Positions 40,855-51,143 of a DNA stretch of 64,000 nt are shown here, in pieces. The DNA is from Mesorhizobium sp. B2-3-4 (lineage in GTDB: Bacteria > Pseudomonadota > Alphaproteobacteria > Rhizobiales > Rhizobiaceae): NCBI RefSeq assembly GCF_006442315.1, contig NZ_VFVY01000003.1, positions 1 through 64,000 on the forward strand, written 5' to 3'. Made by a program: the position numbers and the translations under genes. How positions within the stretch are numbered: the first letter of the stretch is position 1; each line of letters starts with the position of its first letter. The notes under the pieces are model-generated. The model was not told the origin of the DNA, did not search any database, and saw only the letters and a list, made by a program, of their open reading frames with translations.

Positions 40855-41814
40855 TTACAGCTTGCGCAGGGCCACTTCCTCGACCAGATGGTCGGCGCCC
40901 TTGCGCAGGATCAGGTCGGCGCGCGCGCGCGTCGGCAGGATGTTCTCGCGCAGGTTCTTCAGGTTGATGTTGCTCCACAGGCCCTCTGCGATCGCCCGCG
41001 CCGCTTCCTCGGAAAGCTGCGAATAGCGGTGGAAGAAGGAGTCCGGGTTGCGGAAGGCGGTCTCGCGCAGCCGCATGAAGCGCGAGATGTACCATTGGTG
41101 GATCAGCGTCTCGTCGGCGTCGATATAGATGGCGAAGTCGAAGAAGTCGGACAGGAAAGGCACGATCTTGCCGTCCTGCGGCAGCTTGCCCGGCTGCAGC
41201 ACGTTGATGCCTTCGAAAATCAGGATATCGGGCCGGTCGATAGTGACGAACTCGCCCGGAATGACATCGTAGGTGAGGTGCGAATAGACCGGCGCGCGGA
41301 CGTTGGGCAATGCCGACTTGATGCCCGAGAGGAAGCGCAGCAGCGCGCCGACATCGTAGCTGTCGGGAAAGCCCTTGCGCTCCATCAGGTTCTCGCGGCG
41401 CAGCACCTCGTTGGGCAGCAGGAAGCCGTCCGTGGTGATGAGATCGACCTTGGGGCTCGACGGCCAGCGCGCCAGAAGCTCCTTCAGCACGCGCGCCGTG
41501 GTCGATTTGCCGACCGCGACGGAGCCGGCGATGCCGATGATGAAGGGCGTCTTGACCACGTCGACGGCATTGAAGAATGCCTGGCGCTGCCGGAACAGAA
41601 GCTGGCTCGCCTCGACATGGGCCGACAGAAGCCGCGACAGCGACAGGTAGATGCGCGAGACCTCGGCAAGGTCGACCGGGTCGTTGAGCGAGCGCAGGCG
41701 GCGGAATTCGTCCTCGCTCAGCGTCAGCGGCGTCTGGGCGCGGAACTGCGACCATTGCTCGGCCGAGAAGAAGCGAAAGGGAGAATATTTCTCGGTCGGC
41801 GCGAGCTGATCCAT
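40855..41814 (-). CDS. coaA: Pantothenate kinase type I
   Basis: 319-residue kinase for the first step of coenzyme A synthesis. Walker A is [31 protein letters not shown] and [10 protein letters not shown] are further CoaA blocks. It is the last gene of the his operon, 24 bases after hisE, an arrangement kept in many rhizobia. Confidence 0.95.
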   Translation of the reverse strand: MDQLAPTEKYSPFRFFSAEQWSQFRAQTPLTLSEDEFRRLRSLNDPVDLAEVSRIYLSLSRLLSAHVEASQLLFRQRQAFFNAVDVVKTPFIIGIAGSVAVGKSTTARVLKELLARWPSSPKVDLITTDGFLLPNEVLRRENLMERKGFPDSYDVGALLRFLSGIKSALPNVRAPVYSHLTYDVIPGEFVTIDRPDILIFEGINVLQPGKLPQDGKIVPFLSDFFDFAIYIDADETLIHQWYISRFMRLRETAFRNPDSFFHRYSQLSEEAARAIAEGLWSNINLKNLRENILPTRARADLILRKGADHLVEEVALRKL

Positions 41815-41838
41815 CGAGATACCTGCCCTCCCTCGCGG

Positions 41839-42162
41839 TCAGCCCTTGGGGCGTGACGCCTTCTCGGCGATGCCCGAACGCCCGGTGCGGCTTTCGAGCT
41901 CCTTGAGCACGTCGCTCAACGGAACACCCGAAATGCCGAGAACGACGAGCCAATGATATATAAGATCGGCGCTTTCCGAAACGAGGCCCTGCTTGTCGCC
42001 CTTGACGGCGGCAATCACCGTCTCGACCGCCTCCTCGCCAAGCTTCTGCGCCGCCTTGTCGATGCCGCGCGCGAACAGCTTCGCCGTCCACGAATCCGGA
42101 TCGCCGGACCGGGCGCGTTCCCGGATGCTTGCCTCCAGGTCGGCGAGCGAGAATTCAGCCAT
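41839..42162 (-). CDS. hisE: Phosphoribosyl-ATP pyrophosphatase
   Basis: 107-residue MazG-like helical enzyme for the second step of histidine synthesis. [17 protein letters not shown] and [16 protein letters not shown] carry the Mg-binding Glu/Asp residues. Separate from HisI, as usual in alphaproteobacteria. Confidence 0.95.
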   Translation of the reverse strand: MAEFSLADLEASIRERARSGDPDSWTAKLFARGIDKAAQKLGEEAVETVIAAVKGDKQGLVSESADLIYHWLVVLGISGVPLSDVLKELESRTGRSGIAEKASRPKG

Positions 42163-42195
42163 GGCGCAGGAGCCCTGTTCTTAGCCGGAAAGCCT

Positions 42196-42987
42196 CTAGG
42201 GCCGATCGGCCAAGGAGTCCAGCCGCATCGGCAGGCCGGCCTCGGCCATATGCGCCTTGGCCTCAGCGATCGTGTAGGTGCCGAAATGGAAGATCGAGGC
42301 CGCCAGCACGGCCCCGGCATGGCCGTCGCGGATGCCGGCCACCATGTGATCGAGCGTGCCGACGCCGCCGGAAGCGATGACCGGCGCACGCACTGCATCC
42401 GATACCGCACGGGTCAGGGCGATGTCGTAGCCGGCCTTGGTGCCGTCGCGGTCCATCGAGGTCAAAAGGATCTCGCCGGCGCCGCGATCGACCATGTTTC
42501 GGGCGAATTCGATGGCGTCGATGCCGGTCTTCTCGCGCCCGCCATGGGTGAAGATTTCCCAGCGGTCGGCCTCACCGGCGCCGGAGACTTTCTTGGCGTC
42601 GATGGCGACGACAATGCACTGGTTGCCGAACTTGTCGGCCGACTCGGCGACGAAATCCGGGTTCTTCACCGCCGCCGTGTTGATCGACACCTTGTCGGCG
42701 CCGGCCAGCAGCAATTTCCTGATATCGGCGACCTGGCGCACGCCGCCGCCGACGGTCAACGGCATGAAGCACTGTTCGGCGGTGCGGGCGATGACGTCGA
42801 AAATGGTCTCGCGATTGTCCGACGAGGCGGTGATGTCGAGAAAGCAGAGTTCGTCGGCACCGGCGGCGTCATAGGCCTTGGCGGCCTCGACCGGATCGCC
42901 GGCGTCGATGAGATCGACGAAATTGACGCCCTTGACGACGCGGCCGTCCTTGACGTCGAGGCAAGGGATGACGCGGGCTTTCAGCAT
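42196..42987 (-). CDS. hisF: Imidazole glycerol phosphate synthase, cyclase subunit
   Basis: 263-residue TIM barrel that forms IGP and AICAR with ammonia from HisH. Catalytic Asp residues are in [19 protein letters not shown] and [15 protein letters not shown]; the phosphate site [10 protein letters not shown] is present. It overlaps the stop of the arginase-like gene by one base (TGATG). Confidence 0.96.
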   Translation of the reverse strand: MLKARVIPCLDVKDGRVVKGVNFVDLIDAGDPVEAAKAYDAAGADELCFLDITASSDNRETIFDVIARTAEQCFMPLTVGGGVRQVADIRKLLLAGADKVSINTAAVKNPDFVAESADKFGNQCIVVAIDAKKVSGAGEADRWEIFTHGGREKTGIDAIEFARNMVDRGAGEILLTSMDRDGTKAGYDIALTRAVSDAVRAPVIASGGVGTLDHMVAGIRDGHAGAVLAASIFHFGTYTIAEAKAHMAEAGLPMRLDSLADRP

Positions 42988-43823
42988 CAGCGGCCCTCTA
43001 TCGTGGCGATGAGATCGTTGAGCAGCTGGCCGACCAGCGGCGGCACGTCGGCCTGGGCGTCGAAGGCCGGGTCGTAGGCGGAAACGGTGATGCCGACGAC
43101 CGGCACGGCTAGCGCCATGGCGCAGGCCGCGTCGCGCAACTGTTCCGGGTTCGGGCCGCCAGGTGTGACGTAGCGGTTGGCCTGCAATGCCTTGGGATCA
43201 TGCACGTCGAGATCGAGATGCATGTGCACGCTCTTGGCGCCGGCGGCCTTCAGCCTTTCCGTCGCTTGCGCCACCCCGGGACATTCCGTCCGGATGACCG
43301 GCAATGTTGCGAGGAGTTTCTCCTCGGCCGGATCGAGATCCCTGGCGTTGACGAGCACGCAGCGCGAGGGATCGATCGGCTTGAAGCCGGGAATGGCCGC
43401 CGCCATCGGCCGCCAGCACAGGCCAAGCACCGTCGACAGCGCCATGCCGTCGAGGAAGCCGTAGATCGACGTTTCGGGCGTGTTGAGGTCGCCATGCTGG
43501 TCGGCCCAGACGATGGCGTCGGCGCCTTCGCCGGCGACCGCGCCGGCCGACGTCAGGCAGTTGCCGGCCAGCACGATGGGGAACCGCCCCCTGTCACGCG
43601 CAATGCGGACCTCGCCCGAGACGGCGTTGCAGACGGCAAAACCCGTGGCGATCTCGCGCTCCTGCTCGTCGCCGACCTTGCCGATATCCGCGACCGTCAC
43701 GTCATGGCCGGCCATGGTCAGCGCGTCGACCAGTCCGCCCGAGATCAGCGCGTCCGGGCCCTGGCCCATGCCACCGTGATAGTGGCCGCTGTCATAGGAG
43801 GCCAGGATGATGGTGATCTTCAC
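42987..43823 (-). CDS. Arginase/ureohydrolase-superfamily protein inside the his operon
   Basis: 278-residue alpha/beta protein of the arginase fold. The second and third metal motifs are kept as [12 protein letters not shown] (usual DAHxD) and [13 protein letters not shown] (usual DxDxxDP). The first motif, normally GGDHS, is [11 protein letters not shown] here, so the first His ligand is replaced by Asn/Cys. Five of six usual Mn ligands remain. It overlaps hisA by four bases and hisF by one, so it is expressed with histidine genes. Whether it hydrolyses a guanidino or formimino compound or has another role cannot be read from the sequence. Confidence 0.8.
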   Translation of the reverse strand: MKITIILASYDSGHYHGGMGQGPDALISGGLVDALTMAGHDVTVADIGKVGDEQEREIATGFAVCNAVSGEVRIARDRGRFPIVLAGNCLTSAGAVAGEGADAIVWADQHGDLNTPETSIYGFLDGMALSTVLGLCWRPMAAAIPGFKPIDPSRCVLVNARDLDPAEEKLLATLPVIRTECPGVAQATERLKAAGAKSVHMHLDLDVHDPKALQANRYVTPGGPNPEQLRDAACAMALAVPVVGITVSAYDPAFDAQADVPPLVGQLLNDLIATIEGR

Positions 43824-44569
43824 GAGCGAGCCTCCGCCACGGGCCTGCCTTGCAGGATCGCCAGTGCCTCGGCGGGATCGATGCGGCCGTCATAGAGCGC
43901 GCGCCCCGAAATCGCGCCTTCGAGCTTTTGCGCGTCGGGCATCGTCATGCGCACGATGTCGGCGATCGAGGCGAGGCCGCCCGACGCGATCACCGGGATC
44001 GAGACCGCGTCGGCGAGATCGATCGTGGCATCCCAGTTGATGCCGGTCAGCACGCCGTCGCGGTCGATGTCTGTGTAGATGATGGCGGCGACGCCGGCGC
44101 CCTCGAACTTTTTAGCTAGTTCGATGACGCCAAGGGTGGACGCCTCGGCCCAGCCTTCGACCGCCACCTTGCCGCCCTTGGCGTCGATGCCGACGGCGAC
44201 CTTGCCTGGAAACGCCTTGCAGGCATGCCTGACCAGGTCGGGATCGCGCACCGCCACCGTGCCGAGGATGACGCGGGCCAGTCCACGGTCGAGCCAGTCC
44301 TCGATCTGCGCCAGCGTGCGGATGCCGCCGCCGAGCTGAACCGGGTTCTTCGTCGCCTTGAGGATGGCGCCGACCGCCGCGCTGTTGACGCTCTGGCCCT
44401 GGAAGGCGCCGTTTAGGTCGACGACATGCAGCCATTCGAAGCCCTGGTCCTCGAAGGCTTTTGCCTGCGCTGCGGGGTCATCGTTGTAGATGGTCGCGGT
44501 CGCCATGTCGCCGTGCTTCAGGCGCACGCACTGGCCGTCCTTGAGATCGATGGCTGGAAAAAGGATCAT
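43820..44569 (-). CDS. hisA: ProFAR isomerase
   Basis: 249-residue TIM barrel (1-(5-phosphoribosyl)-5-[(5-phosphoribosylamino)methylideneamino]imidazole-4-carboxamide isomerase). Catalytic Asp pair in [14 protein letters not shown] and [12 protein letters not shown]; phosphate-binding [10 protein letters not shown]. The start MILFPAIDL at 44569 is 4 bases after the DUF1330 gene. Confidence 0.96.
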   Translation of the reverse strand: MILFPAIDLKDGQCVRLKHGDMATATIYNDDPAAQAKAFEDQGFEWLHVVDLNGAFQGQSVNSAAVGAILKATKNPVQLGGGIRTLAQIEDWLDRGLARVILGTVAVRDPDLVRHACKAFPGKVAVGIDAKGGKVAVEGWAEASTLGVIELAKKFEGAGVAAIIYTDIDRDGVLTGINWDATIDLADAVSIPVIASGGLASIADIVRMTMPDAQKLEGAISGRALYDGRIDPAEALAILQGRPVAEARS

Positions 44570-44573
44570 GCGT

Positions 44574-44864
44574 TCAGGCGCCTTCAACGATGACGAAATG
44601 ACCTGTCGAGGCGGCAAGCCGGAACTTGGAGGCCTGCTGATATTCCGGTGAATGGTAGCATTCGATCGCCTTGTCGTAGGAATCGAACTCCACCAGCACA
44701 TGCCGGTTGCCGGTCGGTCCCTCCGGATTCTCATGGCGGCCGGCCCGCACGGCGAATTTCGCTCCATACTTCGCGAACGCCACCGCATTCGCCTCGATAT
44801 ACTGCTTGTACATCTCGGGGTCGCGGACATCGATCATCGCTATCCAGTAGCCCTTCTTGCTCAT
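44574..44864 (-). CDS. DUF1330 protein
   Basis: 96-residue dimeric alpha-beta barrel fold protein: [36 protein letters not shown] and [20 protein letters not shown] are the family blocks. The function of the family is unknown. It sits between hisH and hisA with gaps of four or five bases, so it belongs to the his operon. Confidence 0.85.
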   Translation of the reverse strand: MSKKGYWIAMIDVRDPEMYKQYIEANAVAFAKYGAKFAVRAGRHENPEGPTGNRHVLVEFDSYDKAIECYHSPEYQQASKFRLAASTGHFVIVEGA

Positions 44865-44869
44865 CGTGT

Positions 44870-45520
44870 TCAGGGCCTCCAGCGTAGGAAATTGGTGATC
44901 AGCGCCAGGCCCAGCGCCTGGCTCTTTTCCGGATGGAACTGCGTGCCGGCGAGATTGTCGCGGGCGACGGTCGCCGTCACCGGGCCGCCATAGTCGGCGA
45001 CCGCAACGACCTCGTCCGGGTTTTTTGCGTCGAGATGATAGGAATGGACGAAATAGGCATGCAGCCCATCGGGTCCGGTCGGAATGCCGGCAAACAGCGG
45101 ATGCTGGCGCCTCAACTCGATCGTGTTCCAGCCGATCTGCGGGATTTTCAGGGCCGGATCGGTCGGCGTGATCTCCTTGACGTCGCCCGATATCCAGCCG
45201 AAGCCGCTGGTGACGGTCTTTTCCAGACCACGCTCTGACATCAGCTGCATGCCGACGCAGATGCCGAGGAAAGGCCGGCCCTTACGAACGGCGACATCTT
45301 CGACCGCCTCCCACATGCCCTCGACCGCGCGCAGGCCGGCCGCGCAATCGGCGTAAGCGCCGACGCCGGGCAGCACGATGCGGTCGGCGCTGCGCACCCG
45401 GTCGGCATCGGCCGTTAGGTCGATCTCGGCCGCGATGCCGGCCTCGCGCGCGGCGCGCTCGAAAGCCTTGGTGGCCGAGCGCAGATTGCCCGAGCCGTAA
45501 TCGATGATCGCAACCCGCAT
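44870..45520 (-). CDS. hisH: Imidazole glycerol phosphate synthase, glutamine amidotransferase subunit
   Basis: 216-residue class I amidotransferase that feeds ammonia to HisF. The nucleophile elbow GICVGMQLM holds the catalytic Cys, and [10 protein letters not shown] holds the His and Glu. The oxyanion strand segment ends [11 protein letters not shown]. Confidence 0.96.
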   Translation of the reverse strand: MRVAIIDYGSGNLRSATKAFERAAREAGIAAEIDLTADADRVRSADRIVLPGVGAYADCAAGLRAVEGMWEAVEDVAVRKGRPFLGICVGMQLMSERGLEKTVTSGFGWISGDVKEITPTDPALKIPQIGWNTIELRRQHPLFAGIPTGPDGLHAYFVHSYHLDAKNPDEVVAVADYGGPVTATVARDNLAGTQFHPEKSQALGLALITNFLRWRP

Positions 45521-45521
45521 C

Positions 45522-45998
45522 TCAGCGCCGTCCCGGAATATGGGTCAGCCCCAGCGCCATGCCGGGTTGCGCCGGGCGCGCCAGGGCGGCGTCCGGAACG
45601 ATCCGCGGCGCGGGCGCTGCCTCGTCCGCGAGGCCTTCGGCCTCCAGCGTATAACGCATGTCGGCGTCCCCGAGCCGGGCCGCCTCGACGACGCCCCATT
45701 CATGCCAGCCCCGGCGGCGCAACGCCGCGATGCGCAGGCCTTGGCCCTCGAGCCCGACATAGAGCGAGACGAGCAGCGACAAAAGCGAGCCGGCCACGCC
45801 GAGGCCAAGCCTCTGGCCAAGCATCGAAAGCATGCCCATGACGACAAAGGTAAGTGCGGCTTCGATCCACAGCCGGTGCCAGGCGAGCCACAGCGGCGGC
45901 ACCAGCAGGCCGCCCCAGGTGAAGCCGTCGCGGACAAAGGCCGTGGTGTCGACCTTCTCGCTGCGGCCGGGTGGCTCCATCACGATATAGGCGGCCAT
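45522..45998 (-). CDS. DUF2628 membrane protein
   Basis: 158-residue inner-membrane protein with about three membrane segments ([48 protein letters not shown]). This family member is regularly found between hisB and hisH in rhizobia; role unknown. One base separates it from hisH. Confidence 0.85.
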   Translation of the reverse strand: MAAYIVMEPPGRSEKVDTTAFVRDGFTWGGLLVPPLWLAWHRLWIEAALTFVVMGMLSMLGQRLGLGVAGSLLSLLVSLYVGLEGQGLRIAALRRRGWHEWGVVEAARLGDADMRYTLEAEGLADEAAPAPRIVPDAALARPAQPGMALGLTHIPGRR

Positions 45999-46002
45999 GA
46001 GG

Positions 46003-46602
46003 CTATCCCTTCAAAGAACCCTTGGTGGAGGGAACCGCGTCGGGCTGGCGCGGATCGCGCTCCAGCGCGGTGCGCAACGCGCGTGCCACGGCCTTGAAGC
46101 AGGTCTCGGCGATATGGTGGTTGTTGGCGCCGTAATGATTGGTGACATGCAGCGTTATGCCGGCATTCTGCGCCAGCGCCTGGAAGAATTCGCGCACCAG
46201 TTCGGTGTCGAACGTGCCGATCTTGGGCGACGAGAAGGCGACGTTCCAGACCAGGAACGGCCGGCCCGAGACATCGATTGCCGCGCGCGTCAGCGTTTCG
46301 TCCATGGCAAGGTCGATCGAGGCATAGCGCATGATGCCGCGCCGTTCGCCAAGCGCTTTGGTCAGGGCCTGGCCGAGTGCGATGCCGGTGTCCTCGACCG
46401 TGTGGTGGTCGTCTATGTGCAGGTCGCCCTTGGCCCTGACCGTCATGTCGATCAGCGAATGGCGCGACAGCTGGTCGAGCATATGGTCGAAGAAGCCGAC
46501 ACCGGTCGCGATATCCGATTTGCCGGAGCCGTCGACATGGACCGACACGGCGATCTCGGTCTCCCTGGTCTTGCGGCTGACTTCGGCGGAACGGGGCGCC
46601 AT
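46003..46602 (-). CDS. hisB: Imidazoleglycerol-phosphate dehydratase
   Basis: 199-residue single-domain HisB (dehydratase only). Metal-binding His clusters are [25 protein letters not shown] and [11 protein letters not shown]. It is the first gene of a nine-gene leftward operon hisB, DUF2628, hisH, DUF1330, hisA, arginase-like, hisF, hisE, coaA. The 225-base spacer to hslV holds promoters for both operons; I could not define them. Confidence 0.96.
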   Translation of the reverse strand: MAPRSAEVSRKTRETEIAVSVHVDGSGKSDIATGVGFFDHMLDQLSRHSLIDMTVRAKGDLHIDDHHTVEDTGIALGQALTKALGERRGIMRYASIDLAMDETLTRAAIDVSGRPFLVWNVAFSSPKIGTFDTELVREFFQALAQNAGITLHVTNHYGANNHHIAETCFKAVARALRTALERDPRQPDAVPSTKGSLKG

Positions 46603-46827
46603 GACTGGTCCTTGTTTGACAGGCTCGAAGCGGTGGAGCGGGCTTCGAGCCATTCACGGGCTTGAAAACGAAAGCCTTCTATCAGCATGATCCGGCGATT
46701 GCCAGTTGCGATCCCGGTCGCTATCGAGCGGTTTGCAATCATCGGACCCATGCATACATATGGCCGATCGGAGTTACTCGTACCGCGCCAATCGCCTTTT
46801 TGGGATCGCGCGAATCGGAGCCAGGAA

Positions 46828-47379
46828 ATGTCCAACGAACTCACCATGCACGCCACGACCATCGTGACCGTGCGCAAGGGCAACAAGGTGGTGATCGCCG
46901 GCGACGGCCAGGTCAGCCTTGGCCAGACCATCATGAAGGGCAATGCCCGCAAGGTGCGCCGCATCGGCAAGGGCGGCACCGTGATTGCCGGCTTCGCCGG
47001 TGCCACGGCGGACGCCTTCACGCTTTTGGAGCGGCTCGAAGCCAAGCTCGAACAATATCCCGACCAGTTGACGCGCGCCTGCGTCGAGCTCGCCAAGGAC
47101 TGGCGCACCGACCGTTATCTGCGCCGGCTGGAAGCGATGATGCTGGTCGCCGACAAATCCGTCTCGCTGGCGCTGACCGGCAATGGCGACGTGCTCGAGC
47201 CCGAACATGGCGTCATGGCCATCGGCTCCGGCGGCAATTACGCGCTCGCGGCCGCCCGGGCGCTGATGGACACCGACAAGGATGCCGAGGAGATCGCCCG
47301 CAAGGCGATGCAGATCGCGTCCGACATCTGCGTCTACACCAACAACAATTTCGTCGTAGAAACGCTCGATGCCGCCTGA
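46828..47379 (+). CDS. hslV: ATP-dependent protease subunit HslV (ClpQ)
   Basis: 183-residue Thr protease of the proteasome-like HslVU complex. The precursor is trimmed before the Thr in [20 protein letters not shown], whose [13 protein letters not shown] block is diagnostic. The start at 46828 follows an AGGA ribosome site; the frame is open much further upstream but without homology. Confidence 0.94.
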   Translation: MSNELTMHATTIVTVRKGNKVVIAGDGQVSLGQTIMKGNARKVRRIGKGGTVIAGFAGATADAFTLLERLEAKLEQYPDQLTRACVELAKDWRTDRYLRRLEAMMLVADKSVSLALTGNGDVLEPEHGVMAIGSGGNYALAAARALMDTDKDAEEIARKAMQIASDICVYTNNNFVVETLDAA

Positions 47380-47441
47380 ATCAGGCCAGGATCCCGAACC
47401 GCAGGATCGCGCAAGCGGGGAACCGGTTTCCGGAAGAGATC

Positions 47442-47993
47442 ATGGTCAAACAGGAAAATAGCTACGATTTTCGGCCGGTCACCAAAAAGGACCTGCCGAT
47501 GATCGCCGGCTGGCTGGCCGAGCCTGAAGTCGCCGCGTGGTGGGACGATCCGGAGACGGAAATCGCCGCGATCGGCGATCATATGGACTCGATTTCCGTC
47601 GAGCCGCTGATCGTCGAGCTCGACGGCAAGCCGATCGCCTACCTGCAGAGCTACGACCCGCATATGGAGGACGATCATCCCTATGCCGATCAGCCGTTCG
47701 GCACGCTGGGCATCGACCTGTCGATCGGCCGGCCGGAGCTGATCGGCATCGGCCATGGCTCCGCCATCGTGCGCCAGTTTGTCGAGGATTTGTTTAGGGA
47801 AGGCGTGCCGCGCGTCATCATCGACCCCGATCCCGCCAACGCCAGGGCCATCCGTGCCTATGAAAAAGCCGGATTCCGCGCCATTGATCGCAGGCAATCG
47901 GTCTATGGCGACGTCGTCCTGATGGCTATCGATGCTGAAGAGGGCGACGCTGAAGAGGGCGATGCCGACGATGGCGACGGGGAAGAGGGGTAA
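47442..47993 (+). CDS. GNAT acetyltransferase, AAC(6')/siderophore-acetylase-like
   Basis: 183-residue acetyltransferase with YDFRPVTKKDLPMIAGWL at the N-terminus, GIDLSIGRPELIGIGHGSAI as motif A and DPDPANARAIRAYEKAGFRA as motif B. The last 20 or so residues are an acidic repeat of the unit EEGDA/DDGD. Such a gene between hslV and hslU is common in rhizobia. No resistance function is implied. Confidence 0.85.
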   Translation: MVKQENSYDFRPVTKKDLPMIAGWLAEPEVAAWWDDPETEIAAIGDHMDSISVEPLIVELDGKPIAYLQSYDPHMEDDHPYADQPFGTLGIDLSIGRPELIGIGHGSAIVRQFVEDLFREGVPRVIIDPDPANARAIRAYEKAGFRAIDRRQSVYGDVVLMAIDAEEGDAEEGDADDGDGEEG

Positions 47994-47996
47994 GGC

Positions 47997-48596
47997 ATGG
48001 ACGCTTCGGGAGAGGACAGGAGCCTGTCGGCCTATGAGAACAGCTGGCGGATGGGATTGCTGATCGTCGCCGGCCTGGTCATCGTTCAGGCCGTCACGCT
48101 CTATCTCATGGGCCGGACGCCGATCTGCACCTGCGGCTACGTCAAGCTTTGGCATGGCGTGGTCAACAGTTCGGAGAATTCCCAGCACATTTCGGACTGG
48201 TATACGTTCTCGCACATCATCCACGGCTTCCTGTTCTACGCGCTGGCGCGTTTCCTGTTCCCGCGCTCGCCGATCGGCTTGAGGCTGGCCTTCGCGGTTC
48301 TCATCGAAGGCGGCTGGGAGTTGCTGGAAAACAGCCCGTTCATCATCGACCGCTACCGCGCCGGCACCATTTCGCTCGATTATTACGGCGACTCGATCAT
48401 CAATTCGGTGTCCGACACACTGGCCATGGTGTTGGGATTTGTGATGGCGCGAAGGCTACCTATATGGGTGATCGTCAGCCTCGCCATCCTCTTCGAACTG
48501 GGTACCGGCTATCTTATCCGGGACAATCTGACACTCAACGTGATCATGCTGCTGCATCCGTTCGAGGCCATCAAGCAGTGGCAAAGTGGAATTTAG
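47997..48596 (+). CDS. DUF2585 (UPF0314) membrane protein
   Basis: 199-residue inner-membrane protein with about five membrane segments. Family blocks are [36 protein letters not shown] and [15 protein letters not shown]. Conserved in the hslV-hslU interval of rhizobia; function unknown. It ends four bases before hslU. Confidence 0.9.
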   Translation: MDASGEDRSLSAYENSWRMGLLIVAGLVIVQAVTLYLMGRTPICTCGYVKLWHGVVNSSENSQHISDWYTFSHIIHGFLFYALARFLFPRSPIGLRLAFAVLIEGGWELLENSPFIIDRYRAGTISLDYYGDSIINSVSDTLAMVLGFVMARRLPIWVIVSLAILFELGTGYLIRDNLTLNVIMLLHPFEAIKQWQSGI

Positions 48597-48600
48597 TGAT

Positions 48601-49911
48601 ATGAGCACATTTTCTCCCCGCGAAATCGTTTCGGAACTCGACCGTTTCATCATCGGCCAGAAGGACGCCAAGCGCGCCGTGGCCATCGCCTTGCGCAACC
48701 GCTGGCGCCGCCAGCAGCTGGAAGGCCAGATGCGTGAAGAGGTGATGCCGAAGAACATCCTGATGATCGGCCCGACCGGCGTCGGCAAGACCGAGATTTC
48801 GCGCCGCCTGGCGCGGCTCGCCGGCGCTCCTTTCGTCAAGGTCGAGGCGACCAAGTTCACCGAGGTCGGCTATGTCGGTCGCGATGTCGAGCAGATCATC
48901 CGCGACCTGGTCGAGATCGCCATCGGCCTGGTGCGCGAGAAGATGCGCGAAGACGTCAAGGCGCGCGCCCACATCAATGCCGAGGAACGCGTGCTGGAAG
49001 CGCTGGTCGGCAAGACGGCGAGCCCGGCGACGCGCGATTCCTTCCGCAAGAAGCTGCGCGAGGGCGAACTCGACGACAAGGAAATCGAGATCGAGGTGGC
49101 CGACACCGGCAATGGCGGCATGCCCGGCTTCGAGATTCCCGGCATGCCGGGCGCCAATATCGGCGTGCTCAACATCAACGACATGCTGTCGAAGGCGATG
49201 GGCGGCAAGAAGACCAAGCTGCGCAAGACCACGGTGAAAGAGTCCTACGACCTGCTGGTCAGCGACGAATCCGACAAGCTGCTCGACCAGGACGAGGTGG
49301 TGCGCCGGGCGCTCGACGCGACCGAGAATGACGGCATCGTCTTCCTCGACGAGATCGACAAGATCGCGGCGCGATCGGACATTTCCGGCGGCCCTTCGCG
49401 CGAAGGCGTGCAGCGCGACCTGCTGCCGCTGGTCGAGGGCACGACGGTGGCGACCAAGTACGGACCGGTGAAGACGGATCACATCCTGTTTATCGCTTCG
49501 GGCGCCTTCCATGTCTCGAAGCCGTCGGACCTGCTGCCGGAACTGCAGGGCCGCCTGCCGATCCGCGTCGAACTGCGCGCGCTTGAAAAGGACGACTTCG
49601 TCCGCATCCTGACCGAGACGGAGGCGAGCCTCATCAAGCAGTATATCGCGCTGATGAAGACCGAAGGCGTCGAACTCACCTTCACCGACGACGCCATCGA
49701 TTCGCTCGCCGGTGTCGCCGTCGACCTCAACGCCAGCATCGAGAACATCGGCGCCCGGCGGCTGCAGACTGTGATGGAGCGGGTGCTGGACGACATTTCC
49801 TACGATGCGCCGGACCGCAATGGCACGGCGGTCACCATCGATGCCGCCTATGTCAAGAAGCATGTCGGCGACCTCTCCAGAAACACGGATTTGTCGCGTT
49901 TCATCCTTTGA
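48601..49911 (+). CDS. hslU: ATPase subunit HslU (ClpY)
   Basis: 436-residue AAA+ unfoldase that feeds HslV. Walker [16 protein letters not shown], Walker [15 protein letters not shown], the pore GYVGRDVE and the C-terminal DLSRFIL that docks into HslV are all present. The I domain lies between Walker A and B as expected. Confidence 0.96.
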   Translation: MSTFSPREIVSELDRFIIGQKDAKRAVAIALRNRWRRQQLEGQMREEVMPKNILMIGPTGVGKTEISRRLARLAGAPFVKVEATKFTEVGYVGRDVEQIIRDLVEIAIGLVREKMREDVKARAHINAEERVLEALVGKTASPATRDSFRKKLREGELDDKEIEIEVADTGNGGMPGFEIPGMPGANIGVLNINDMLSKAMGGKKTKLRKTTVKESYDLLVSDESDKLLDQDEVVRRALDATENDGIVFLDEIDKIAARSDISGGPSREGVQRDLLPLVEGTTVATKYGPVKTDHILFIASGAFHVSKPSDLLPELQGRLPIRVELRALEKDDFVRILTETEASLIKQYIALMKTEGVELTFTDDAIDSLAGVAVDLNASIENIGARRLQTVMERVLDDISYDAPDRNGTAVTIDAAYVKKHVGDLSRNTDLSRFIL

Positions 49912-49973
49912 AGAGAGGTGCCGGACCCTTCCGGCGCCGATCCAGGCGGTGCGGTTCCTCGACTGAACCATGT

Positions 49974-49999
49974 GTGGCCAGATGGTACCATCTGGCCAC
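49974..49999. terminator. Perfect palindrome downstream of hslU, likely terminator
   Basis: A 26-bp exact palindrome (arm GTGGCCAGATGGT) followed by CTTTCGTCTT on the plus strand, 62 bases after the hslU stop. It suits a terminator of the hslVU operon, although exact symmetry would also suit a protein-binding site before the next gene. Confidence 0.65.
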
Positions 50000-50086
50000 C
50001 TTTCGTCTTGCCAGGCGAAGCGTTGCTCTCGACTCGACCCGGACCATTACCCTAGTTTGCCCGCACCATTTGCAGGCGGCGGGTGC

Positions 50087-51046
50087 ATGAAAAAACTGGT
50101 CCTGGTCCTTCTCGGCTTGACGCTGGCGGCGACGCTGTTCGCGGCCGACGCGGCGACATTGGTGCCGCCGGGCAACCGCAATGCCGAGCAGCCCGACATT
50201 CCCGGCGCTTCCAGCCGCCGTACGCAGGCAACCAACACCACCTTCCAGGCCAAGTATCGCAAGGTCTACGCGCTGTTGCAGAACGACCCCGACCTGCGCG
50301 CCAAGATCAAGAAGGCGGCGAGCGCCTATGGCATCGATCCGATGCATATCGTCGGCGCCATCGTCGGCGAGCACACCTACAATGTCGACGCCTACGACCG
50401 GCTGCAGACCTATTACGTCAAGGCGATCTCCTACCTCTCCAGCAAGCTCTCCTTCGCCTATGACGGCGAGGACATCACCGATTTCGTGCAGCGGCCCGAA
50501 TTCAAGAAATGCGCCGCTATTTCCGACAGCTACGATCTGTGGGAATGCCGCGAGCAGGTGTGGAATCGTTCGTTTCGCGGCAAGACGGTCGGCGGTGAGG
50601 ATTTCCCCGACAACCGCTTCGGCGCCACCTTCTTCCAGCCCTATTATGCCGGCCAGACCTTCGGCCTCGGCCAGCTCAATCCGCTGACCGCGCTGCAGAT
50701 GAGCGATCTCGTGCACAAGGTCTCAGGCCTGCCGAAGCTCGACGTTTCCGATCCCAACGCGGTCTACAAGACCATCATGGATCCGGACCTGACGCTGCCC
50801 TATGTCGCCGCCACGATCAGAAAATCGATCGATGCCTACAAGTCCATTGCCGGCTTCGATATTTCCGGCAATCCGGGACTGACCGCCACGCTCTACAATG
50901 TCGGCAACCCCGAGCAGCGCGCCTATGCGCTGAAGGCGGAGAACGACAGGCGCCGCGCCGCCGGCGAACAGGCAAAACTGCCTGAAGAGAATTATTACGG
51001 CTGGCTGGTCAACGACAAGCTGCCGGAGCTGAAGTCGCTGTTCTAG
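50087..51046 (+). CDS. DUF1402 periplasmic protein (lysozyme-like fold suspected)
   Basis: 319-residue secreted protein. The signal peptide is MKKLVLVLLGLTLAATLFAAD. IDPMHIVGAIVGEHTYNVDAYD carries a Glu placed as in lytic transglycosylases, and GQTFGLGQLNPLTALQMSD follows in a similar order (Glu, then GLGQLNP). The family is known from rhizobia but has no proven function; peptidoglycan cleavage is an inference. Confidence 0.8.
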   Translation: MKKLVLVLLGLTLAATLFAADAATLVPPGNRNAEQPDIPGASSRRTQATNTTFQAKYRKVYALLQNDPDLRAKIKKAASAYGIDPMHIVGAIVGEHTYNVDAYDRLQTYYVKAISYLSSKLSFAYDGEDITDFVQRPEFKKCAAISDSYDLWECREQVWNRSFRGKTVGGEDFPDNRFGATFFQPYYAGQTFGLGQLNPLTALQMSDLVHKVSGLPKLDVSDPNAVYKTIMDPDLTLPYVAATIRKSIDAYKSIAGFDISGNPGLTATLYNVGNPEQRAYALKAENDRRRAAGEQAKLPEENYYGWLVNDKLPELKSLF

Positions 51047-51078
51047 GCGCGTCGAGGGGACCAGGCGCATCAGAGTTG

Positions 51079-51117
51079 ACGGGGAGAAGATGCCGGCAGG
51101 CAGATGAGGGGCAGCGC
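51079..51117. repeat. Solo half of the RIME-like element
   Basis: Matches the right arm of the element at 10164-10302 (GGGGAGAAG, GCAGGC, GATGAGGGGC) with a few substitutions. There is no left partner. It lies between convergent genes. Confidence 0.6.
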
Positions 51118-51143
51118 GTACCTCGATAATTGGCGCAACCGCC

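Noticed and set aside
46603..46827. Heat-shock (sigma-32) promoter before hslV
   Set aside because: A CTTGAA word exists near 46660, but no matching -10 element stands at a valid spacing, so no promoter is claimed.
49911..50086. Small gene between hslU and the DUF1402 gene
   Set aside because: The frame upstream of 50087 has no ribosome site, contains the terminator palindrome and codes for a composition unlike real proteins.
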